64,000 bases of DNA, from NCBI RefSeq assembly GCF_910592395.1, contig NC_088313.1, positions 13,902,437 through 13,966,436 on the forward strand. The letters are read 5' to 3'. A program made the position numbers and the translations under genes. Numbering within the stretch: position 1 is the first letter of the stretch; each line of letters begins with the position of its first letter. The notes under the pieces were generated by a model. That model worked only from the letters and a program-made list of their open reading frames with translations. It was not told where the DNA came from and did no database searches. The DNA is from Lineus longissimus. Taxonomy: Eukaryota; Nemertea; Pilidiophora; Heteronemertea; Lineidae. Positions 40,357 through 51,437 of this stretch are shown piece after piece.

Positions 40357-40974
40357 GGTGAAGTATTTATTTACGAGCCACATAACATGCTAATTTCTGG
40401 TGTCACCAATTGTGGTAAGACATATTTTGCCCTTGACCTCTTAGAAAAGGAGTATCGACACAAATTCCAAAACATAGTCATTTTCTGTCCAACATATTTC
40501 AACAATAAGACATATGACAGGAAATGGATTTACCAAGACAAGAGCGTCTACATAGTTAATCCGGAAGCGGTGGCCAGTAATTTGGACCTTGTGCTTCAAT
40601 TTGCTACTCTGACCTTTGCTGGTTCTAACACATTATTCCTAATTGATGACTGTGCTAATTTGAGAGACACAAAAAAGAAGGTGTCCGAGTTATGTAATCT
40701 TGCCTTTTCTGGCAGGCACTACAATCTTACTGTTTGGTTACTAGTTCAGAAGTACAATTCAGTTGTCAAGGACTACAGAGAGAACATAAGAATTTTAGTA
40801 TTATTTTTTAATAAGGATGAATCAGCCATGAAAGATGCCTTAGAAGAAAACAGTGTTATTCCTAAGAAGAAAAGACAGTACTACATAGAAGAACTTAAGA
40901 TGAAAAAAGGATCAAAACTGATCATTAGACTACAACATCCATTTGGATTTACTCTTTCACATCAAAAATCTTAG
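40354..40974 (+). CDS. Polinton genome-packaging ATPase (FtsK/HerA, A32-like)
   Basis: The 206-residue product has Walker A GVTNCGKT (residues 16-23) and Walker B LFLIDD (94-99), with a SGRHYNLTVWLLVQ segment that fits the sensor region of the viral A32-type packaging ATPases. It would pump DNA into capsids. Intact. It is the only rightward gene in the otherwise leftward 37-44 kb block. Confidence 0.92.
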   Translation: MGEVFIYEPHNMLISGVTNCGKTYFALDLLEKEYRHKFQNIVIFCPTYFNNKTYDRKWIYQDKSVYIVNPEAVASNLDLVLQFATLTFAGSNTLFLIDDCANLRDTKKKVSELCNLAFSGRHYNLTVWLLVQKYNSVVKDYRENIRILVLFFNKDESAMKDALEENSVIPKKKRQYYIEELKMKKGSKLIIRLQHPFGFTLSHQKS

Positions 40975-41429
40975 TCCCGCTTCTCATCAATGGTCTTAGT
41001 CTTTCTAACCCTAGTAAAATAATAAATTATTAATCCTAAACCACTAAGTCCTAGGATAATCCATAGGTACTCGTATTTCTTCATTTCATCACTAGGTTGG
41101 TAATAATCACTTAATTGTGGTCTCTGAGGTAGTACTATAGTTCTATCGGGATGTAAATGATTGTAAACAGTAAGTGCTGAATCAGTATTGTTAAAATCAA
41201 TAGAAGCGTCTCTTTCTCTCTTTAATTCAAGATTACCAAAGTCAATAGTACTCTTTCTATGCTCCTCCCATTCGGTTGAAGCTTTTTGTAATTGCTCCTG
41301 AGACAAATCATGTCTTTTCACTTCAGCTTCATAACCGTTTTTATCTAGTGACTTGAAAAGGTAACCAGATCCAGTAAATGCTAATCCATTGATTATTGCA
41401 GATCCAAATAACATGCCAATGCCAGCCAT
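40971..41429 (-). CDS. Polinton hypothetical membrane protein
   Basis: The 152-residue product starts at aaattaaATGG. It has a Gly-rich hydrophobic N-terminus (GIGMLFGSAIINGLAFTG), a charged middle and a C-terminal membrane helix (YLWIILGLSGLGLIIYYF, ~123-140) followed by a basic tail. It overlaps the end of the convergent ATPase gene by 4 bp and sits with the capsid genes, so a virion role is possible. Not recognised. Confidence 0.6.
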   Translation of the reverse strand: MAGIGMLFGSAIINGLAFTGSGYLFKSLDKNGYEAEVKRHDLSQEQLQKASTEWEEHRKSTIDFGNLELKRERDASIDFNNTDSALTVYNHLHPDRTIVLPQRPQLSDYYQPSDEMKKYEYLWIILGLSGLGLIIYYFTRVRKTKTIDEKRD

Positions 41430-41451
41430 TTAATTTCAACGAATTTTAATT

Positions 41452-42198
41452 TCAATGATGTGTTAATACCAATTGGTACTGTACATCATGACCATTAAGA
41501 TCGATGATGTCACCTTTTTCATCCGTTAAGCGAATATTCAGCTTATTGAATCTTGGTTTACAGGGAATTGCTATTGGTTTCTCAAAGGTGTATGCTATTA
41601 AATCCCCAAAATTACCTTCTTTTATTGGTCTTGTGGTTAGCACATCAGATGTTTCACCATTACTTAATACACTAGTAGATTCGATTATGTCACAGTGAAA
41701 AACAAAATGGTTAATTGGTCTAAAATTGATGGGTTTCTCGCTTACAACATCATTCTTACTTTTATTGTCTGAAGGGTAAGGCCATTCTGTTTTCATGCCA
41801 AATAACTCATTGCTTTTACCAATAAAATAGATCTGATAATGCACCTCATTTTTTCTCTTTAGGAAGTGTAAGATGGCCTTACCTGTTGGTTCTTCAAGGT
41901 CAAATCTGACAGCACCTCGACTCATACTATTTTCTTTCAACTTCTCCGCAAATACTTTTGAAAAGCTCTGTAGGTCATAGAGACCATCTGGTAGCGTAAT
42001 CTCTGCCACATCAAACCCCTTAACTTTGATTCGGTTATTCTCCCTGGCCGCACTGATGTTGTAAAATGTACAAGGTATTACTGCAAAAGTTAAAGTGATG
42101 CTACATGCATCTTGAATTTCAGTCTTGAGATTGACTGTTAAATCACTTGAACTCTGATCCGGGTAGTCGCTGGAATCGATGTTCATTACAGTTACCAT
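41452..42198 (-). CDS. Polinton minor capsid (penton-like) protein
   Basis: The 248-residue product starts at aactaaATGG. It has beta-rich text with an N-terminal DSSDYPD...LTVNLKTEI and a C-terminal LNIRLTDEKGDIIDLNGHDVQYQLVLTHH. The last strands match the usual end of single jelly-roll penton proteins of Polintons and virophages. The position directly beside the major capsid gene supports this. It would form the fivefold vertices. Intact frame. Confidence 0.75.
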   Translation of the reverse strand: MVTVMNIDSSDYPDQSSSDLTVNLKTEIQDACSITLTFAVIPCTFYNISAARENNRIKVKGFDVAEITLPDGLYDLQSFSKVFAEKLKENSMSRGAVRFDLEEPTGKAILHFLKRKNEVHYQIYFIGKSNELFGMKTEWPYPSDNKSKNDVVSEKPINFRPINHFVFHCDIIESTSVLSNGETSDVLTTRPIKEGNFGDLIAYTFEKPIAIPCKPRFNKLNIRLTDEKGDIIDLNGHDVQYQLVLTHH

Positions 42199-42217
42199 TT
42201 AGTTAAGTAAATTATTC

Positions 42218-42454
42218 TTACTTCATAATATTTCTGGGTAGGATTCCTTGATCGTAAAGGTACTCTAATGTTCCATTACTAATAGCTACAGTTCCACCCA
42301 GTTTAATAATTTCCTCTAGGTTAGCCTGACTTGGGGGACCGATATTGATTTTCAAGAACCTTTTCAGTAACATAGAGTAACCAATTGTTGTTGATGCCAA
42401 CAGTAAACTTTGATACAGTGTATTTATGATATCTTTCTTTCCAGGTGTATCCAT
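42218..42454 (-). CDS. Polinton small hydrophobic protein
   Basis: The 78-residue product starts at aattaaATGG and lies between the two capsid genes. One hydrophobic helix (YQSLLLASTTIGYSMLLKRF) and a second, weaker one (IIKLGGTVAISNGTLEYL). Role unknown. Confidence 0.55.
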   Translation of the reverse strand: MDTPGKKDIINTLYQSLLLASTTIGYSMLLKRFLKINIGPPSQANLEEIIKLGGTVAISNGTLEYLYDQGILPRNIMK

Positions 42455-42483
42455 TTAATTAGGATGAAAATCTAATGTTGTAG

Positions 42484-42516
42484 CGAACTTTGTTCTTGCA
42501 GCACCTTAGTGCTGGA
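42484..42516 (+). repeat. Possible diverged double-hairpin at the capsid gene end
   Basis: GAAC-TTT-GTTC followed by CAGCAC-CTTA-GTGCTG. The capsid stop codon falls in the second loop. It could equally be a separate 3'-end hairpin. Confidence 0.4.
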
Positions 42517-43762
42517 GTGAAGCAATCTGAGAATTCTGGATGTTTACCTGGGCATCAGAAACCACGAATATGTGCATTTTGTATGGTCCCTTTCCAGATT
42601 TCTTCGTAATAGATAATTGAATACCATCTTTTGTGTTCTGGAGCTTCTTTCCTGATCCGTGTAATCTATTGTCTTTAGAAGTTCTCAGGTCCAACCATAA
42701 ACCATAGTGATTAGAATCACCATAGTATTTCTCCATTGTCATGTTACAGTCATGAGTTTTCTTCAAATCTTCAGACATGAAGTGTTTCTTGATCTCCTCC
42801 CATTGATCCATCATTCTCATTCCTTCTGGGAACACCTGATTGGCAACACCCTCAATTGTGATTTGTACTTTACTTATGTTAGGGTTTTCAAACTTCTCTG
42901 AATCTCTAGCTCCATCTACATAGTCAGACACAAATAATAACAATAATCCTTTAATTGACATTCTTGGAAAGTTGATGTTCTCATTAATCAGTGTTTCATT
43001 AGCAGTAACATTAACTGTTTTAAAATGGTCTACCCAATCATAAAATATCGAGAAACCAGAGTTGTATTTGTTGCTCAGTTGATTTGCAATCATCTTATTA
43101 GTAACCGTGTCGTATTCAAAACAAATATTTTCAAGTTTGTAGCCCATGCTAGCTGTGGTTGTGGTGACTATGATTTCCTCCTTTGGTGCTAAAGTTATTT
43201 CAATAATCACATCTTCTTGAATTGGAAACTTGTAAAATGGAGCATGATGATGGAATAATTCAAAATCTAATGGTATTTTGTACTTCTTATCAAACACTTC
43301 CTTTAGTGTCTTTTCATTAGCTGTTTCACCAGTGACATCAGCTTCAGCTACTCCCGATCGTAATTCTCTAAGATTTTCTGATTGAATACCCTGAAAAACT
43401 CTGTCATTTCTTTCTTCTCCAGTTAGCCACAGATCTTTAAATGTAGAAAAATGGCTGTATTCGTCAAGGTCAAATATCTGATCTGTTCCCCACTTAACCA
43501 CCATCATTGAGATTAGATTTCTACCAAGATTATTTACAACACTATTTTTAGAATCACCAGAAATGGTTACATCAGCAGACAAATAAAGAGATTTAGGTAC
43601 AAAAAATGTATTCTCTCTCAGTGCCGGTATTCTAACATACAAAGTTTCTTTGGGATTAGCAGAAGAGGGATTATGAGTAATGATGTGATGCTGCCTCTCA
43701 GCTTTCAAACCGAGTGGAATTCTATGTGCTCTATCTGTATTTAATAAATAACAAGTGGCCAT
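42506..43762 (-). CDS. mcp: Polinton major capsid protein (double jelly-roll)
   Basis: 418 residues from the ATG at 43762 (MATCYLLN; an upstream in-frame TTG/ATG extension is not needed). Beta-rich with LYVRIPALRENTFFVPKSLYL, GRNLISMMVVKWGTDQIFDLDEY, and the late YYGDSNHYGLWLDLRTSKDN, matching Maverick major capsid proteins, which build icosahedral shells related to those of virophages and adenoviruses. The frame is intact. The stop lies in the loop of a hairpin at 42499-42514 that may be a degraded double-hairpin element. Confidence 0.85.
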   Translation of the reverse strand: MATCYLLNTDRAHRIPLGLKAERQHHIITHNPSSANPKETLYVRIPALRENTFFVPKSLYLSADVTISGDSKNSVVNNLGRNLISMMVVKWGTDQIFDLDEYSHFSTFKDLWLTGEERNDRVFQGIQSENLRELRSGVAEADVTGETANEKTLKEVFDKKYKIPLDFELFHHHAPFYKFPIQEDVIIEITLAPKEEIIVTTTTASMGYKLENICFEYDTVTNKMIANQLSNKYNSGFSIFYDWVDHFKTVNVTANETLINENINFPRMSIKGLLLLFVSDYVDGARDSEKFENPNISKVQITIEGVANQVFPEGMRMMDQWEEIKKHFMSEDLKKTHDCNMTMEKYYGDSNHYGLWLDLRTSKDNRLHGSGKKLQNTKDGIQLSITKKSGKGPYKMHIFVVSDAQVNIQNSQIASLQH

Positions 43763-43829
43763 CTTGTATTTATTTACTCGTAAAATTAATAACAGTTCCA
43801 AGAGCAGGCCTCTAAAAAACACTTGCATT

Positions 43830-44358
43830 GACTACCAGTAGTTCAAAATTCCCGGCCATGACGTCATCACATAGCTCACATATCATTAGGGAAAGCACTT
43901 GGAGATCTGTCATTTCGCCATACTAGCTAGCGAGACTGTTACAATGTTGTTTTTTTTGCCTGTTTTACCGGCCAATAATGCTTCGATGCTTACATTTCTG
44001 CTCTTAATAGCTTGTAGAGAATATTCCTAAAATATTAATCTGCGTGTCTAGTAGTTATGCTTGGCTTAACACGCTAAATATCCCGGTTTCAACTTGTAAA
44101 CAAAACCGCGTCAATATGGCCGTGTTACCGTGGTTGCATTTTGCATTAAAACAACGCTATTACTCGCTGTAATTGCATGATTAAAAAGTTATTAGTTCAC
44201 CTAAAATGTGTAGATTAAGAGACAGGCCATTGGCAAACTTTATCTTAACATAAAACGCTATTTTCTGTGATGTAAACAACGCCATGCATTCTTCTGTGTA
44301 CTGACGGACCAGTCCACTTTTCTAGAGGTGTGTTGGCTTGATCATGCACATACACTCT
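43830..44358. other. Polinton right arm, noncoding
   Basis: No gene or clear repeat is recognised between the capsid gene and the interspersed repeat that starts near 44359. Confidence 0.5.
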
Positions 44359-47022
44359 AGACGCAAGGGCCCAACGCGCCGCGTAGCGGCAAAAAAGCGA
44401 AGCTGGCGAAACATTTATAACGGGTCACCGTCACTTATTATTGGACTTATAGCGCATTTACGGGGTTGCAACTATTTTGCTTTATAGTGTCACCAGGAAA
44501 GAAAAGCATGCGACCTAACGCCGATCTATTTGTATAAAGTGATAATCGGAAGGTATATAGTAGGAAATATCAATAAAATAATCATTCCATTTCGTCTTTT
44601 GATGGCATTTTTTATTGTAAAAAATATATGTGTACGTCACCGTAGTCTCTGCAATGATAATTTTATCAGATCAGTCTCGCGCAAGTAGAAGTTCTTTACC
44701 TGTTAGTTCTTCACTTATTAGTCTCAACGTCTGGCGCAAAGCCAGACGTTTTCCATTACGATTTCACTACGATGTTTGACAAGAAGGAGCAGTGCGCGAG
44801 ATATGCTAATGAGCAGACTTCCCTCGCTTGAGTTTCTGAAGAATGTTCCATATCGCGCTAAGCTCATCACTACTGATTATGACAGGCGTGCAACGGTAGG
44901 TATCTGCTCCCCAACTTCCACCCTAATACGATACAATAAGTTACCATTTGATGGGAATGGGACAATGCCCTCACTGTGTATGGAGTCATAGGGATAAGAA
45001 GACATTATTCATTAGTGTTGGTACAAGTGATTTTGCCCAAAAAGCATGCGCATTCAAAAAACAAAATATGCAAGGTAATCACGTACATGACCATGACGAC
45101 GTGCAGAAAGTGCACTGGCCAGTGCATACCCTATGGCTATGTACTAGCAAACATGGTAAACATGAACAACATCATTATTCATCGGCAGTTCATTTTACTC
45201 CGAGCTTTTCCTGAAACATATAGCCATGATGATTAGGCCTACCATGTACCATGACCAATAACAGCACTAGATCATGTAGATGTCAACAAGTTCACATGAA
45301 CCGTATAATCCCGCATGGCGCATGTGGGGCATGCGTCTAAACCAAAGCCCCAAAATCACTTGTTTTGGTCTATTTCAGTTTCACTTGTGTTTCCCCCGTC
45401 TCCCAGTCCATAATACATTTACAGTTTACAATCCCCGATCATGGCCCAACAAAAGGTCATCGGCTGACTAAAGGAACACAACTGTTCAATGTATTTATAG
45501 TTGAATGCGATCAAACTACGTCTTTTCAATCGTGGATTGTAAATTTAACCCCATGGGCCTAGGGAAGGCCCTATAACAATACTTTCGACACAGTTATTAT
45601 CTCCGCTGCCTCCACCATGTTACACACAGTGCTCACTGCTGATTCTAAAATGCGCCACCTAGTCAAAACAGGACATATGTTCTTCTAGGAATAGATCTCT
45701 TTCCAATATTTCGTCATTCCACTATCGTCATCACCTCATCATACTTTCATTGACATTACAGGCACACATCCACAGAGCACTCTTCAAATCATCTACACAG
45801 TGGTTATCCAACTAGGATTATAAAGGTAATTTCTTAGCCCCGCACAGTGGGTTTCAGTCTTGATAAAGGGGCACTATCCAAAATAAAGTTACAAGAAGTA
45901 GTCAATAGGGGTCTCTCACCTCTCACTGTATGTCCACACTATTCACGCTTGTACGAGGAATACATTCAATGCTGAATCTAACAACACCCAGTGCCCTTAC
46001 TCTGTATATTAGTCACTGGAAGATGGCCCATTTCACTCCTTTCTTCTACTTCACCTATAGTCTCATTGCAAACGCCTCAGTTCTATGATATCACATTCAC
46101 TTTCAGCTGTCATGCAACGCAACAACTGTGCTATCTGCCATCGCACATCAACGAACAAGTGCAGCCGCCCACATTCCACCTCACGTCTGTCCGACCAGCT
46201 GCAATCCTCGAGGACGCCCCACTGTACCACGATTTCACTACGATGTTTGACAAGAAGGAGCAGTGCGCGAGATAGGCTAATGAGCAGACTTCCCTCGCTT
46301 GAGTTTCGGAAGAATGTTCCATATCGCGCTAAGCTGACCACTGCTGACCATGACAGGCGTGCATTGGACTGGTACAGGTTGGAATTGAACATTGAATATG
46401 CTGGTGGTGACGCTTTCTCATGAGAAGTTGGTCGTGACTGATGCAGTATCCTTGGACTTGTCCACAGCATCGTTCAATCATTGCTCTCTGAGCTGCCTTG
46501 ATTCTGTACTTACCCAAATACTAAGACCAAACGCCTGTTGACTGTCCTTTAAGAGAGACTGGCGCCATGCCTACAGATATGACTGACCCCTATTGGCAAA
46601 TTTGTATGACTTTATCTTGCCTACCTAGCTGCTGCCTATAGTCTCCCTTTAACTGCGGAACACTTCAAAGTCGATAAAATGCCATGTTCCACCTTTTAAT
46701 GTGTTCAGACCGCCATTTTCAAAATAATCAAGTCAGGACACTGCCTTCTAGTCTCATAATAAATTTTGCTTTCCTCAATAATAACATTTCTTCTTCTTCA
46801 ATGCTTTCATCATTCCAAACTTCTCCTCCTCGGACTTTTACAGGGGTACAGTCATGGCAATCAAAACCCAAATACTGAGACCAAATGCCTGTTGACTGTG
46901 CTTTAAGAGAGACTGGCGCCATGCCTAGTCTCTCTTAAAGCACAGTCAACAGACACCAACCCCCTCAGACTCAGAAACCACAAACGCCCAACCCTTCCTG
47001 CTACCTTAATACTTCTGGGTAG
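44359..47022 (+). repeat. Interspersed repeat family, copy B (inside Polinton right arm)
   Basis: Its two ends match, inverted, the repeat at 17672-18499: cgcgccgcgtagcggcaaaa... at the left and tgctttaagagagactggc... ctgctaccttaatacttctgg at the right. The middle is longer, with an internal direct duplication (acgatttcactacgatgtttgac... at 44757-44890 and 46227-46360). The right end has the hairpin of agagactggcgcc. No convincing gene. Confidence 0.6.
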
Positions 47023-47199
47023 CATGCAGTCAATACGTGTCAAGCCAACTCTGTGCCAAGGCCTTTGATTGGCTGCCAACGTGTAACGATTTGATTGGCT
47101 GCATACAAGCCTTAATTAACATACATACACGTCATTACCCATAATTCCTGTCATCTTAGCAACGGACATGCGCAAACGATGACAGTTTTGTTTTTGTTA

Positions 47200-47310
47200 G
47201 CAACCGGCAAACACTTGTTTGCTCGTTGTACAATGACAACAATCTCAACTTCCTTGGTAACCGGCAAACACTTGTTTGCTCGTTGTACAATGACAACAAT
47301 CTCAACAGGA
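47200..47310 (+). repeat. Two-unit tandem repeat
   Basis: Units of about 56 bp share aaccggcaaacacttgttt and cgttgtacaatgacaac; a third partial aaccgattttcagc follows. Noncoding. Confidence 0.75.
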
Positions 47311-47596
47311 AGTTGTCATCCTTGGCAACCGATTTTCAGCGACATCTTTCATTGTAACATGTAACTAAACAACCGACGCAGTAAACAAGCTTGGTATAGG
47401 CCAGTTTTCATATGTTGCCTTCACCGGGAAACGAACCACGCCAAAACATGGAAGTGTGGAAGCTCCATGCCTTACACACTCGGCTATTGAACTTTCTACT
47501 AGATCAATGACATTTATGCCTATTTAACAGTAACATCTGTTTAAGGTAACATCTGTTTAACATTAATTACGTCAGTGCTGCCATCTGTTAACTTTG

Positions 47597-47813
47597 GTTT
47601 TTCCTTAAATTTTGGATAATGAATACAGTAAAAAGGCCATTTATTTTAAGGAATTAACCCATTGAGCTGTAGTATTCCCTAAGTAATATATATATGAGGC
47701 GGCTGGTTCTTAGGGGTTTCTAAGCTAATTTGAAGCAAAAAGGCCTGTAAGGGATTTTGTCAAAATAGCTTCAAAATACCTACATTCCTATCACCTCATA
47801 TATATATATTACT
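47597..47813 (-). repeat. Polinton right terminal inverted repeat
   Basis: Complement of 25785-26000, ending ...cctcatatatatatattact, followed by aatgat (47814-47819), the second target copy. Confidence 0.9.
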
Positions 47814-50300
47814 AATGATGACACTAATTTGAGAAATAAGTTTCGAAATGCGTTTTTCTACTCCACATCATCACATATTTTTGCAGTTAGCAGTTTAGTA
47901 TGTTGTCAGTGCTAAATGGACCATCTAAGGGTATCATATGGTTCCATTCGTTGTCATATAATGGGATATTCCTATCTTTTTAATTTTTACAGACTACAAC
48001 GAGTTTTATATCAGATTTAATTTTGCTTTCGCGGTAACAAACGTAAACAGTGTGAAAAAATGCAAAATGTCTCGACTTTTGTGATCAAACGTTAGCATGT
48101 AAGCTTATAGAAATCATATTTTTGTTTTATCAACATTTTTCTAATTTAATGTCACTGTTGTCTGATGGGATATTTGATAGTTTTGTGATTTTGAAGCCCA
48201 GTTTCTTAGTTTTTAAGATTAGAAAACGGTTTATTTTTCCCATCGATGAGCTTTTTTGCGAAATGGTGTGAGATATACCGTTCCAATATTGTCGAATAGC
48301 CCATTTGGCTTAAACCTTACATACACTTATGATGTGTATATTTTGAGTCATTTCACAAGATACAACAGTACAGTGGAACCCCGGTAACACGACCACCCAA
48401 GGGACTAAGCCGAAGTGGTCGTGTTACAGGGGTGGTCGCGTTAGTGAATTTAAGAATCATAAGTAGGTTTTCCCGCCAAAACATCGTCCTGCTGTGTGTA
48501 CATTGACATGCATTAATGACTACGCCACCGGGTGATTCGATAATTTTGTGTGTATATTACGAATAAAAAATCATTTTCTTGAGTGTTTTGCGTTTAATTT
48601 GCAACTTATGTAAATGAGTAAATAAACTGACGAGAGCTAATTAGACCAAACATTACATTAAAACTTGAGCATGCTAATTAGAACAAGCATGTAATTCACA
48701 CCATCGGCAGCTGCCCTTCTTGATGTCAAGCTAATATTCCCGCTAACATTGAGAGAGGTGATGTGAGAAGATGTTGAGAATTCTTCCTGATGTCTTCCTG
48801 CTTTAACATTAGCCAATTTGAACTGGTACTGATTAAATCATCTTTTTAATAACGTATTTTATCAACATTACGACGTAGTAAGCATTCTTTACTTTGAGTA
48901 TCGGTACTCTTACTAATCAACATAATTTATTTGTCCTAAAAACTACGTGTGCATGCCTCTTGACATCATTTAATACTAAATGATGAAAAAACAAACCGTG
49001 AGTCGAAAAGAAAGTTTATTCTTCATTTTATTTGCGCTTACATTTGATCAAACCTTGGAGGAATTATACTTGAAGTATAGTTCCTCCAAGATCAAACTCA
49101 CTTACACATCATTTATTTTCATATGGATTCCCATGGTCATTGTGTTCGAGGTGCTAATTATCAACACGGATTTGCGAGAAGGTGCCAATTGATACCATGC
49201 AGTCATGGTTGATTACGGCAATTAGGCCTCATGGTCGCGTTAGCGGGGTTAATTTGCAGTTTGGAACCGACCAAGCTGGTGGTCGCGGTCTGGGTACCGG
49301 GGTGGTCGTGTTAGCGAGGGCCAGTTAATGGGAATTAGAGAGAAAACCATTCGGGACCGGAGAATTTTGGTCGTGTTCGCGGGGTGGTCGCGTTACTGAG
49401 GTGGTCGCCGACCGGGGTTCCACTGTATATGTACTGTGAGCGCCGAATTTCCCAAATAGTTTTTCGCGCTCTTTTAGTCTAGCTCCAGCTTCCCTTACGA
49501 AGCTCGTTCCATCGAATCGTGATCTTTCGATCAATTTTGTCATGTAGTAGCCTTTCGAGATCTTTTCTTCGTTTGAAATCAAGTTTTGTAGAAGACATAC
49601 GAGGTAACTATATGTATAGATTATATATCGCTATGTTCATTATGCTGACAAGATGATAAGACACTTTTATGGCGTGTTTTCTGGGTCGAGCCAAGGTTTG
49701 ATTGTCCCGGTGACATTCAATTCCTGTTATACCACTTGGAGTGTCTTCAGATCCTGCCAGATATTGCATTAGTTTGTGATATTTGTAATTCACAGCTTGT
49801 TCTGAAAGAGCACTGTAGTTTAAGCTCTTTATTTAGATAATACGTGTGTGGTAAACATAAGTTTTGGGGGTAAAATGTTATTTTCGGTGAAGAAACCCCC
49901 CCGTCTGTTTTAGTTCAGATTTTTAACGATAGATGTCGCCACCTCCTTGAGGTCAGTGTATACAGGATTTCCAGTCATTGGGCTGTGGTTGTGACATTGT
50001 CTTTGTTTGTAATTTCAGATTTACGACATATTTATGACATGTATGATGATTAGTGGACTGTATGTGAAGACTTCGATGGTTATTTGGATCAATACAAGTT
50101 TAAACGTCCGTAAACTCTTGTCGATTTTGTTACAGAGGAGGAAAAGTTTCGCTTGGCTGCCACATGTACATATCACAAGTTTGCCATTGATTACAACCTG
50201 ATCATGGATTTTTTGTAACAAATTGCAAACCGATGAGTGAGTGCATGCAGCTTAATTGCGACAATTGATTATTTGTTTTGTTTTGGCAATTAGCAACTTA
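47814..50300 (+). repeat. Duplicated host segment, copy 1 (right part)
   Basis: It matches 62269-63690 apart from the pogo-like insertion at 48371-49425 and small indels (for example 8 extra bases near 49818). No gene is recognised. The match stops after ggcaattagcaacttatc in both copies. Confidence 0.88.
48371..49425 (-). mobile_element. Pogo/mariner-like non-autonomous element, copy 2
   Basis: It is the inverted copy of 29988-31042, same length, flanked by TA at 48369-48370 and 49426-49427. The paralogous segment near 62820 shows the uninterrupted site caacagTAtatgtac. Confidence 0.9.
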
Positions 50301-50639
50301 TCAAAGTGTACAACACAAATTGTTAGATCGTTCACATCAATAGTAAGTAAACAATTTATGTTGTATGCATTTGTATTTGATAAATCATGACCGCATGTAG
50401 ACAGTATATTTTTTCGTTATAATTTTTGGTTATTCTATTATTGTTGTGCACCTCATGTCAATTAGTAGCTGAATTAAAATGGGCTTCATCATGGCTTCGA
50501 GTTAATTGCCCGAGAGAGCTGTGGGATCAAAGGAAACTTGCCGTGACCTGACTCTTTATTTGAAAGACTCTTGTTCTATGTATATGCATAGTCTTTCAAA
50601 TAGATTATTAATTTAAAAGACTCTGGTACATGTTAATGT

Positions 50640-50800
50640 ATCCAGTCACTACACCAAAACGACTCAAATCAGCACTATTCAGCACTCTATTCAGCATTGG
50701 AATTCACTGCCGGTCAGTATCAAAACAATATCTCGTAACGGTTTTAAGTATAGGTATAAGTATAGGTATATAAGTATGGGTATAGGTAAGTATAGGTATA
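50640..50800 (+). repeat. LINE 3' fragment and simple repeat
   Basis: A short stretch reads QHWNSLPVSIKTI in a plus frame, a typical LINE ORF2 C-terminal phrase, and is followed by a (tataggtaag)-type simple repeat. Otherwise 50300-51440 has no feature. Confidence 0.45.
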
Positions 50801-51437
50801 AGTTATATTGTTTTCTAAATGATGTTGGCAATTTACTGTAATAACATTTTATTCGGATGCTTACATTGTTACGAATCCAGTCAGTCATCTACCTCTTTAT
50901 ACTTCATGCCAATTTTCTTTAAATCTGCCGCCATTGATGAAATGTTATTCATTATTTGTTAGGACCATAGCCCTTTGTTCAAACTTGTATGTATTTTTTA
51001 TTTCAATAAAATTGATTTTACACCGGGATTCGTGTTATCATAATAGGCTTTTTCTCTGGGTACCATCACTCCTATTGTATAAACCGTAATATGCCCTTAG
51101 AAAAATTAATAGGCCTACCTGCCACGACAAATTACACAAGTAGGTACTGTATACCTATATAAAGGCAATAGAAAAATTCACAATTGATAGGTTTCTGAAT
51201 CACTGACGCATTGATTATGACCGCGATCGAAATACCCGCCCAGGCATAGTGTTGGCACGTGAATGGCCTAACACAAACCTCTCTACTGGACTAACATTAA
51301 TTCTTTGCAAAATCATGCCCAGCCCTAAAAGAGAAAATCTTGAAATCAAGTATTTCAAAAATATGTTGTTTGTTTCGAAATGTCAATCGGAAGCTGGGCA
51401 CATTTACACTCTCGTAGGAAAATAAATTGGCACTGAG

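Larger units (their letters stand above)
25785..47813 (+). mobile_element. Maverick/Polinton DNA transposon (virus-like), 22 kb
   Basis: It has 6-bp target duplications, terminal inverted repeats of about 215 bp starting AGTAATATATATAT, and the hallmark gene set: protein-primed DNA polymerase B, retroviral-type integrase with chromodomain, packaging ATPase, major capsid protein and jelly-roll minor capsid candidates. The exact empty site survives in the paralogous segment. PolB carries a stop and a frameshift, so this copy is not autonomous. The right 3.7 kb (43830-47590) holds no Polinton gene and includes another repeat family. A pogo-like element is nested at 29988-31042. Confidence 0.96.
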
